This document shows, in pieces, positions 55,577 through 64,000 of a DNA stretch of 64,000 nucleotides. How positions within the stretch are numbered: the first letter of the stretch is position 1; each line of letters starts with the position of its first letter. The notes beneath the pieces are model-generated. The model saw only the letters and a list, made by a program, of their open reading frames with translations. It had not been told where the DNA came from and did not search any database. The position numbers and the translations under genes were made by a program. Source of the stretch: Gautieria morchelliformis (lineage: Eukaryota > Basidiomycota > Agaricomycetes > Gomphales > Gomphaceae); NCBI GenBank assembly GCA_015179125.1, contig WHVA01000120.1, positions 1 to 64,000 of the forward strand. The letters run 5' to 3'.

Positions 55577-57311
55577 ACTACGTATTACTCCTTTTAATAC
55601 CTCGACCTCAACCTAATAGAATATTTCTTTCATTTGTAAAACTTGAAGTAGGCTCACATATGTATGTACCTATTTCTCCCAAGCGGGCAGGCCATGTCCA
55701 CTTCCATACCTCCAGCCTCAGGCACCTGTACTTAACAGCTTGGATGCATACCTTTGCATCGCTTTCACCATTAACGCAAATATATTTTATCGTTTCCGAT
55801 GCGGATGCATCATGCCGGCTTGATGCCGCAAGCATTTGTCATGAGGGGCACATAACCACCCATACCCAACCACGTGGGCACACACTCTCGCGCGGGCGGG
55901 TTTACATCTTCAGCGCACGTGGGAAAAATCATTTTTGTGCAATTTGACCGCCATAGATCAGACGAGTCTCCTTGTCAATGTGTCAACGCGCTGTGCACAC
56001 TGTTTCTTGCTCATGTATGTGTGAGCCAACCCACTGCCGGAAACTCGAGTCTTCCGTGGGTGTGAGGAGAGAGCGCTAGGGAAGGTGGAGGGCATGCGGC
56101 GAATCATGTGAAGAGTATTGGTAGCTGGGCCTGAACTCAGGAATATGATGGGGGAACTTAGCATGTCAAAAGTATGTTGTTTTACCGACGTTTTTGCCAC
56201 CACGGCAGTACTCCTCACAGTTGCAATGGTAAGTTTCTCGCTTCGATGAAATTTCCCCTATGGCCATCTTAAGAATAGCGCGGTAAGTCCAATAAATCGT
56301 TAGTGGAGCTGTAGGTCGACTTACGAATAAAACACGCTTGGGTGTGCGTGGAAGGTGGAGAGAGCGAATGTCGAAAAACCTGCAGAAAAAATAGCGGCGG
56401 CGACATGTCGCGTGCCTGTGCATAGAAAAATAAAAGGTTATGTGCGTTTTCAGAAACGAAAAACTCGCACCCGAAGTCAACGGAGATTGGAAAATCGTGC
56501 GTTGACGTGAACGCGCAACAACTGGAAATTGGGTTAAAATGGCAGAATGCAGATGTGAGTGCGCGCGCGCACACGGGAAATGGAGTAACAACGAGATGCG
56601 AGTGGGTCCAGAAAAAGTCGAGCGAAGCTGTCAAAGCAGACGTACCGGTGTTGGTGGCCGATCTGAACCGGAAGCAACTAGGTTCCGTAAACTAGATTAG
56701 AGCCATCTCTTCATGCAGAATACTGTGACCACACGGCCTGATCCACCGCTAGTCGCTTCTGCTCTTGGGGCTGCAGTCTACCCTTGACTCTGTAGCTGCT
56801 CTGGCCTGCCCGCTGTCGCTGTCTCTTGTGGTTTCTATGCTGCAGCAGATGACGCACGGTCTTCTGCTCACTGCACTCCCAAGAGCGGCGTTGACTATAC
56901 ATCTCCAAAGGTATGTCCTATTTTGTATGGCGGTCAAATTGCACAAAAATGATTTTTCCCACGCGCGCCGAAGATGTAAACCCGCGCGCGTGAGAGTGTG
57001 TGCCCACGTGGTTGGGTATGGGTGGTTATGTGCCCCTCATGACAAATGCTTGCGGCATCAAGCCGGCATGATGCATCCGCATCGGAAACGATAAAATATA
57101 TTTGCGTTAATGGTGAAAGCGATGCAAAGGTATGCATCCAAGCTGTTAAGTACAGGTGCCTGAGGCTGGAGGTATGGAAGTGGACATGGCCTGCCTGCTT
57201 GGGAGAAATGGGTACATACATATGTGAGTGTACTTCAAGTTTTACAAACGAAAGAAATATTCTATTAGGTTGAGGTCGAGGTATTAAAAGGAGTAATACG
57301 TAGTGGTAAAT
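55577..57311. repeat. Inverted repeat, ~380-bp arms (55577-55953 and 56928-57311)
   Basis: The right terminal segment of cassette 1 occurs again in reverse orientation at 56928-57311, almost identical from the TIR tip (TGGCGGTCAAATTGC) inward to GTAGTGGTAAAT. The second arm is best read as the end of a third, otherwise missing cassette copy, since it too is preceded by TA (56926-56927). Copy 2 starts two bases after it. Closely similar arms point to a recent event. Confidence 0.85.
55954..56925. other. Spacer between inverted arms
   Basis: No complete gene. On the minus strand near 56170-56265, a frame with YHCNCEEYCRGGKNVGKTTY resembles the Cys-rich N terminus seen in some basidiomycete transposon proteins, and it breaks at a TGA. 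Other frames in 56269-56634 are featureless. Confidence 0.35.
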
Positions 57312-57653
57312 TATGATGGTCAAAATGCACAAAAATGTTTTTTCCCACGCGCAGTGAAAATGTTCCCTCCGCGCACCCTGATATATATATATATTTGTAT
57401 ATGTATAATCTCATTTAAGACATTATTAAGTATGATACCTTCTTTGTTGTGTCTTGTATTTCAGTCAAAGATATCTTGCACGCGCGCGCAGACAAACTCG
57501 AAATTAAACAAATATAAAAATTACATGAGTGCGTAGGCACGGGGAAGGGTGGGGGTCGAGACAGAGACACATTAAGTTTAGGGATACTACCAAGAAATAC
57601 TAGGTGCCACCTCCGCTGTTGCCTAGTGAAGACATTTGAGGAGTAGTTGACAA

Positions 57654-58654
57654 CTATGCCTCAAATGTCTTCAGCTTTACCAGCGCATTAGAAAAAATCT
57701 CATGTTCTCTTTCGAAAACTCCCTGATCCTTCATAATCTGCACAGCCTCAAGTCGGCATGCTGTTGTCACACCTATTATGTTCGTAGTTTCAAGTTTCGA
57801 AAGGGCTTCACGTGGTGATAAGGGCTAATCGGGGTGTAGGTAGTGTCGGGCAAGTCCATCCCACCACGCACTTTCCCAAGCTGCCTGGCAGGCGAGTACA
57901 GTATTTTTGCATGAAGGATGGTGAGACAGTGGTATGAGGGGGGTTGAATGCGATAGATAAATGGAGGGCACGAATTTCAGCTTGTGTTGAGGCCACTAAA
58001 TGGCATACTAAAGGCCCTAGATGTACAAAATCCTCAGCGGGTATTCGGTTTGCTGGAGTATGCATGAGATCTTTGAATGCCGGTTCAATCCACTCTGAGA
58101 CATGGTATGAGAGGCCAAGTGACAGGCAGTAAGCTGGGGAGAGGCCCATATTCGGTGCACCAAGGGCTTGTATGGCGAATGCCCGTGCGATGTCCATGTC
58201 GAGGAAGGTAGACAGTTCAAGGATTGAAATGAGAGATGATAACATGGGAAATTCAGGGCTAAATCTAAGCAAAATAAGATACAATTGGAATAGTAAATTT
58301 GAGGCTATTTACCGGTAGTACCACCTCAATAATGCATCCATTTTTCTCACTGTAAATGGCAAACCAAGTCGGATTGGTGTTTCATCGGTCAGACCATCCT
58401 TGGGAATGATAGTACAAGAATTGGTGGCAGTCATGCTGTTCTGGGAAGGGGGTACTGAGAACATATCCTTGAATATGGTGGAGTTTCGACGAAGGAGTGT
58501 CATATGGGGCTTGTAGAGACAGTTTTCAATCTATCAATTGTAACATCAGTAGGCAAAAAAAAAAGAATGTAAACAAAATAAGACAAACCAGAAAAATTGC
58601 AGATCCATCTTCAAAATAAAATTCTGCATGGCGTATTATATTTGTATTAACCAT
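57654..58654 (-). pseudogene. Cassette copy 2: BTB protein, degraded
   Basis: Begins at ATG 58654 with IIRHAEFYFEDGSAIFL, then LLRRNSTIFKDMFSVP, SDETPIRLGLPFTVRKMDALLRWYY (wait-free splice CG|GTAAAT near 58310), and FPMLSSLISILELSTFLDMDIARAF. A frameshift near 57910 moves into the frame with SAWWDGLARHYLHPD, and an in-frame TAG follows where copy 1 has His (HPDHP). Homology then continues (GVTTACRLEAVQIMKDQGVF) to TAG 57654-57656. Confidence 0.8.
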
Positions 58655-58756
58655 CAATGCTGCAGAAAGGGTAATAGAGATGCAGCTTGGGAGACCAGAT
58701 GACCGTATCTAGTGAAGGTTCTGGAAATAATCCCAGTTGAAGCTCCGATCACTCAT

Positions 58757-60825
58757 ATGGAGTTGGCACTAACCTTTCCGACTCTTCCAGGTCCAGGGCC
58801 CCCTAGTTGCTGGGGGCACAACATACAGCAAGCACATACTATTGTTGCTCAGTCTTATGCTAGCTCATTGCAGGTACTCAAACGGGATGACGGTAATCCA
58901 CTGCGCCTGCGCTACCATATCAAACGTCTACAAACCGGGATATTCCCTCTTCTCGAACAGATGGAATCCACTGAGTTGCCAAGAGGGTGGCTGGAGGAAT
59001 CAGCACATTGCCTAGGACGCCTGATGCATGAGCTGGAGCTGGCAGTAAAAGGAGCTGATAATCAGTATGCCGACTTTATTTTCTGCTAGGCACAGAGTTA
59101 ATGAAGTAAATACAGTGAGCCCAAATTGACAACAAAGGAAACCCTAGTGTCCTTAGAATACACTGGTTGTCCTGGCCGCCCTACAAAATTACTTAACGAA
59201 GCATGGGTGCAGGATGCTGTATCAGGAAAACATCGCCTCAAAATGAAGGTTCTTGCTTGCCTCTTAGGGATCCATCGCAACACACTGCGTTACAAGCTTC
59301 GCAAGCTAGGCTTGTATCATCGTTTTTCAAATCTATCTAATTATGAGTTGGATTCTGTGATCACACTCTGGAAACAGCATCGACCAAGCTCTGGACTTCG
59401 TTATGCTGTGGGGTTCTTACAGCGACATGGGCTACGTATTCAGAGAGAGCGTATTCGTGGAAGTATGAAACGCCTAGATGGTCTGGGGCAGGCTCTCCAA
59501 AGACACGACACGATCATGCGCCGTACTTATATCTCTCAGATGTACAATGCTGTATCACACATGGATGGGATGCACAAGTTGATTCTGTGGGGCTTTGTCA
59601 TTCATGGGGCAATCGATGGGCATGATCATATGGTAAGCACGATATCTGCATGTCTGCATCATGCTTACTGTCCATATAGATAACGGCACTCGGTGCAAGC
59701 ACGAACAACCGAGCATCAACTGTACTTAATTTGTTTCTGGACTCAATCACTGAACATGGTTGTCCATCACGTGTGCGTGGCGATCGAGGCGGCGAGAACC
59801 TTGATGTAGCAACATGGATGATCATGCACAAAGGCCCTCGTCGTGGCTCATACTTATGGGGGTCGTAAGTTGCTCTATTTACTACACTCCTATTTTACTA
59901 AATTAACCAAGGTCAACTCATAACACAAGAATTGAACGGCTGTGGGTTGAAGTGGCCACACAGTTCGCTCGGCGCTGGAGAGGTTTTTTTATATATCTTG
60001 AGAAGCTTCATCGCCTCAATCGCCACAACCCCAACCATCTATGGCTGCTTCAAGTGCTGTTTCTAGACCCCATCAACGCTGACTGTGATGCATTCAAGGC
60101 TGAATGGAATGCTCATCCCATATCGACAATGAACAACCGTAGTCCTATTGTGAGTCAGTTCATATTCACCTTCATTACTCTACTGATATGTATGTAGGAT
60201 ATGCGATTTGTCAGTGAAACAACACACGGCAAGGTGGTATCAGAGCACAATGAAGTCCACCCAGATATCCTTCAGCGGTACTATGCAGCTGATGGTCCGA
60301 TTGTGCAGCGTAGATCTCATCAGACTGGAGCAGGCCACCCTAGTGATGAGGAAGAGTCCGAGTCCGAGTCCAAGTCTGAAGTCCACAGTGCGACTGATGA
60401 GCCAACTGATGCAGAAAGTTGCGAGGCCGATGATGAGAGAGAGGATGAAGCAGGTACAGGAAGTGAGACTCACCATCCACTGCATGAAGAAATCGCACAA
60501 AATGTGCATGCAAACATCAACCATCCGGCAATCAGAGTTCCACGATCTCAGTCACCGTTTGCAAACTCCCAGGTGGAAGGATTATTTTTTTGCAGCCCTG
60601 GAAGAAATTCGCACAGCAGGTATTGTTCCCGAAGGTTATGGTGTGCTTAGTATGGAGTGGGATGATGGCGGCTATCAAACTTATGAGACCATACAGGTGG
60701 GAAGACGTACGCGACAGTTCATGGTTGAACTGCCAGTTCCCGTCTGGTTACCCCATGCAATCGCATGGTGCCAGGCTTTGCATGCAATGCAGAGCTTTAT
60801 CTTTCGTTTGGAGGAGAACCAGTAG
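58757..60825 (+). pseudogene. Cassette copy 2: integrase-core transposase with a frameshift
   Basis: Exons 58757-59064, 59116-59632, 59680-59864, 59912-60149 and 60198-60825, at the same intron positions as copy 1. MELALTFPTLPGPGPP begins it; the HTH LLGIHRNTLRYKLRKLGL and the core HMDGMHKLI, VRGDRGGENLD and TRIERLWVEV keep all three acidic residues. In the last exon a one-base change in a T-run near 60585-60591 shifts the frame (FANSQVEGLFF... versus YFFAALEEIRTAG), so the C-terminal ~75 residues are lost from the main frame. It might still make a shortened protein. The acidic linker carries an ESESESKSE run. Confidence 0.85.
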
Positions 60826-60934
60826 CTACAGTTTCAATGAATAAAATCAATTAATTATTATTTTTCTGTGCCGCCACAATAAGTCAAGCGAAAAAGCGAT
60901 AGTTTGTGTCCTCTCTTTCTTTGTTATTCCACCT

Positions 60935-62580
60935 AATGTCACTACGATGTCTCCATTCCGTTCCAAATGGAGATGTTTGCAATTGCCCTCACTTTGTCCC
61001 TAGGGCCATGCGATGGGTGCCGACATTCAGTATCGTGGCACCAGTCGAACACATCTACCCAAGGTTCAAGTCAATTGGGGGAATCAACAACTGGTTTAAC
61101 ACAAAGTATGAACGACATACTTTCTTCCTATACAATCCAGGCTGCCGCCATTGGCAGTTAGCGCCAGTCGGAAAAGAGGAAGAGGCTAATAGAGGATCAG
61201 GCACGGGATGAGGCGGTGCTAAAGACCGTGATAGTGAGCCGACTGGTAACAAGAAGGTAAGTTACTTACTTTTGAGTTGACCACTGAGATAATTATAAGG
61301 CAATGGTAATAGGTCACACGTAAAGGAAAGAAGCCACAGAAGCAACTGACCGACTCTCTACGACTGGTCACGTTCATTCCAGAAGGCTTGGATGTAAGTC
61401 AATATTCTGTTGTAAATATAGATGGCTGACCTATAAAAATATGGCAGGCAGATGGCAATCTTAATGATGACAGTGAACCGAGCCTTCAGCGAGTTGAACA
61501 GCTCATTAAGCTTGGCTTTGCACGATATGGAGCCCAGGCTGGAGACCTGGAATTTGGAAGCAATTGGTCTACCCGGAAACTAGATGAATGGCTTAGAATG
61601 ATATTACCAATTGCTTTTGACCATTTAGATACGCAAATGGATGCCGATGATCCCGAGGCATACACCTGGCGTTTATGCAAGGCAAACCGATCCCGCCTTG
61701 AGCTACATCGTGAGCTGCCTGATGGCATCGACTTCAAGGACGCTAAAGGTTGCGAAAGTAAGGGGTGGCAAGATAGCAAACTCTATATTGGTATGTTTCT
61801 TTATCTGATACTGATTAGACATCTACTTACTGTTTTTTTTTCTTTTAGTGTCTCAGGTCCCGCTAGAGGAAACACTCCAGCTCCTGGGTAACGATGGCAG
61901 GCATAAAGGTAGCATTTCGAAGGGGAAAGGAAAGAGGAAACAACAAGCATCAGGTGGGTTTCTTTTATCTATATATAACTCCATATGATGCCATAAACTA
62001 ATCTATATACAGACTCTGATTCTGACCCTGAGACCAGGTATTACACTCGGTCTAAAAAGCGGCAGAAGCTGTCCGTACCTGAATCTAGTATCTCATCAAA
62101 GGCAACCGCCTCAGCAGATGACAAGTATGACATTGAATGGCCAGAGACATTCGATGCTGATGCCGCATTCCCATCCTTGGCTGCACCGATGTCAGGTGAG
62201 TCCAAATCTTTTTACTGTGCTTTATGTTCTCACAAACCAGCAGAAGCAGGTGCCGATACAAATATATACATTATCAGTTCAGATAGTGAGCCCGGCTCTC
62301 CAGCCAAACTTCCTACACCATCTGAGCCTCGACTCTCCCTTGCAAACTTAGAAGAGAGTTGTGATGCGTCCATGAAAAAAATGGATGAACTTTACAGTGG
62401 TTTTGGTGCTCTGCGTCACATATCACAGACCCCGTGGTCTTTTATAACTCCACAGGCCGTCCCACTTGAGTTCCTCCCTCCCGCAACACCACCCGCCCCA
62501 CTTGCACCACCCACACTTCCCGTCGCCCTTGCACCACCCACACTGGCTACAGATGCTGTGCTGCCTGCACTACCCGCATA
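60935..62580 (+). pseudogene. Cassette copy 2: third gene, degraded
   Basis: Starts MSLRCLHSVPNGDVCNCPHFVP. A frameshift near 61005 is needed to continue with PCDGCRHSVSWH and LSSYTIQAAAIG. Further exons give KQLTDSLRLVTFIPEGLD, VEQLIKLGFARYGAQAGDLEF, WSTRKLDEWLRMILP, SRLELHRELPDGIDFKDAKG, SKGWQDSKLYI, a Lys-rich part, and a tail with IISSDSEPGSPAKLP and QTPWSF. It ends in a Pro/Ala-rich extension not present in copy 1. Confidence 0.75.
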
Positions 62581-63174
62581 AACAAATGACATTGACAAAC
62601 TCAAATACTTCCTGGCTCCCATCTTCACTTTGATATGCATCAACTAATACAACATACTCTCTTTGCCTCGTCTCTTCCACACTCCACTTCATTCTTATAT
62701 CGCTCAGCTTTACTTACATAGCGCACACATTCTTCTATCTCATCTCTCCATGGCTCTCTGATTTTATTATACCCATCAACTAAAACAACAATAACACCTA
62801 CTCTCTTTTATCTCATCTCTCTGGCTTTTTTCTCCCCATTTTCTATTACTACTGTAGGCCCTTTAAATAATCACTAATAATATTTTTCTTCTTTGTAGCA
62901 AGTAGTCTGTGGCAGTCGCCCCAGCCATGTACCAAGAACCAGTACGAGTGAGGTTTCCCCGACTCCAACTAAAAGGAGACACAACCTGGTTCAGATTTCA
63001 ACGATTATGATATTTATTAATCTGATTCTACTTTTTTTCTTTACCCTGCATGATCTCATCATATCTTCATTGTCAACATGAGCCCGAGATATCGCCTTTG
63101 AATTCTCATTGTTGTCTCGGGGTCGTTAAGCCATGTTTTTTTATTTTTGGCTCTCCTCCTTTTCACCATTTTCC
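62581..63174. other. No gene recognised
   Basis: TC-rich DNA with a degenerate repeat (ACTCTCTTT..CTCATCTCTC near 62660-62700 and 62800-62825). It ends in the TTTCC target duplication of the following LTR. Confidence 0.5.
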
Positions 63175-63654
63175 TGTAAGGGCAACCCTGGCTAGTCGTG
63201 GAGATCACACTACCACACAACTGACAAGGGGAAATCCAAAGTATGTATAAATGAACAGAGCATACAAGAGAGGGGGTTCTCACCTGACAAGGGGAAATCC
63301 AAAGAGAAAAGTCTAAGGACCCCCAATGTCAGCGAGCCCGTATTATACTACGCTGCGCAGCCAGGGACAACGCTTGGCACCCGCCATCAACCCTGCATCC
63401 CCCTGACCCTTGATCGACCCTTGATGCCACCTATTATGCGAGTCGCTTGATTTCCAACACTGTTCCGGGGCGGAAGTCGGAAATTGGAGTGGAACCGGCA
63501 AGGCGAACGGAACTGGTGGAAGTTCTCCCAGAAGCGGAATTGTTCCCGAAAGCGGATGCGGAGATGGAATCGGAACCGGAAGCGGAGTCGGAAATGGAGT
63601 CGGAACTGGGTGTGGTGTCGGAACTGGAAATGGAAAACAGGGTGTCCCCTGACA
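63175..63654. mobile_element. Solo LTR (family 1), second copy
   Basis: A 480-bp segment, TGTAAGGGCAACC to CCCCTGACA, flanked by a perfect TTTCC duplication (63170-63174, 63655-63659). It is highly similar along its length to 18041-18512, including the internal GACAAGGGGAAATCCAAAG direct repeats and the CGGAA-rich half. No internal retroelement sequence was found. Confidence 0.92.
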
Positions 63655-64000
63655 TTTCCGCTGTGTACATCTCATCTCTTCCACCATCTATCACACATCC
63701 ACAACCGTAAGGTATGTCTTCCCTGGCTGTTCTCGTCCTCCTGCACATTCGCTGACATTCTCCTCCTTTTGTATATGTCGCCCTATTCTCCTTTTTCCAC
63801 TGGGTACATCTCGTCTCTTTGACCATGTATGACAAGAATAGTCATAAAAACCCTACCAACACTCGCTATCCTCTTGACCCAGGAAATATATAGCTTCTGT
63901 CGCCTCTAGCTGCTCCCTCCTTTACTGATCTCACATGTGCAGCTCACGTATCCTTTGAGCTGTTTCACATATGACATATCCACAGCCTGTACATCAACAT
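63655..64000. other. No gene recognised at right edge
   Basis: TC-rich sequence similar in character to 62581-63174, into which the LTR inserted. Frames at 63434-63835 run across the LTR border and are not considered genes. Confidence 0.5.

Larger units (their letters stand above)
50043..55953 (+). mobile_element. Three-gene DNA transposon cassette, copy 1 (apparently intact)
   Basis: Left end TGGGTGTCATCCTGCACAAA and right end (inverted) TGGCGGTCAAATTGCACAAA are related imperfect terminal repeats. Both continue with a C/G-rich CCCGCGCGCGCCGAA(A/G)ATGTAAACC-like segment, and TA flanks each side (50041-50042, 55954-55955). The cassette encodes a BTB protein (-), an integrase-core transposase (+) and a Cys/His protein (+), all with intact spliced frames. 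The same three genes in the same order and orientation occur at 57314-62580. The TIRs are only partly alike, so the exact left border deserves a check. Confidence 0.75.
57314..62650 (+). mobile_element. Three-gene transposon cassette, copy 2 (decayed)
   Basis: Left end TGATGGTCAAAATGCACAAA preceded by TA (57312-57313), then the same CCCACGCGC.GTGAAAATG-type subterminal sequence. Contents are BTB (-), transposase (+) and third gene (+), in the same order as copy 1. Each gene carries at least one frameshift or stop. No matching right terminus was found up to 64000, so it is lost or lies outside the window. The right limit given is approximate. Confidence 0.75.

Noticed and set aside
55660..57332. 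Matching open frames in the inverted arms (55660-55947 and 56934-57332)
   Set aside because: They translate transposon end sequence; the identity reflects the inverted repeat, not a gene family.

Overview
The window reads as nuclear DNA of a filamentous basidiomycete, most likely an Agaricomycete. Host genes carry short GT-AG introns of about 45-75 nt, the recognisable host proteins are typical of that group, and the repeats (Helitrons with Rep-PIF1 proteins, RNase H-bearing LINEs, solo LTRs, integrase-core DNA transposons) fit. The species cannot be named from the sequence alone.

Positions 14-25340 are a 25 kb Helitron cluster. Four minus-strand elements (A 14-2268, B 2269-5454, C 5456-12560, D 12561-16300) lie head-to-tail with 0-1 bp between the CTAG end of one and the TC start of the next. 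Three bases past the 5' end of D, two plus-strand elements (E 16304-19942, F 19943 to about 25340) run the other way, also abutting. C, D and F carry Rep/helicase coding sequence, each broken in a different way. A, B and E are non-autonomous and filled with minisatellites, AT-rich tandem blocks and solo LTRs. Elements C-F share tandem arrays built round a TTTTCGCTTTTTT core.

Positions 25340-26900 hold TIR-bounded units arranged as a large, nearly perfect palindrome that cuts off F. A decayed 14-3-3 gene follows (27091-27910). A 5'-truncated LINE lies at 29796-35910 with a poly(A) tail and a 13-bp target duplication. It was later split by a rearranged LTR-type insertion (31774-33990) and by a 0.9 kb TIR element (34404-35324).

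Positions 38350-49269 are a host gene island: ISY1 (splicing), a conserved GW/WG-containing protein, a U5 40K-like WD40 protein (splicing), a zinc-binding protein of unknown function, an ITPA/HAM1 nucleotide-sanitising pyrophosphatase, and a short-chain dehydrogenase.

Positions 50043 to about 62600 contain two copies of a three-gene mobile cassette. A BTB-domain protein is transcribed away from an integrase-core (DD34E) transposase, and a third gene of unknown function with a Cys/His-rich N terminus follows. In copy 1 all three genes can be spliced into intact frames and lie between terminal inverted repeats flanked by TA. Copy 2 is decayed. This cassette is the best candidate for an undescribed system here. 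A solo LTR with a perfect 5-bp duplication lies near the right edge.

Exon boundaries were inferred by eye from splice sites and reading-frame continuity. No database search was run.
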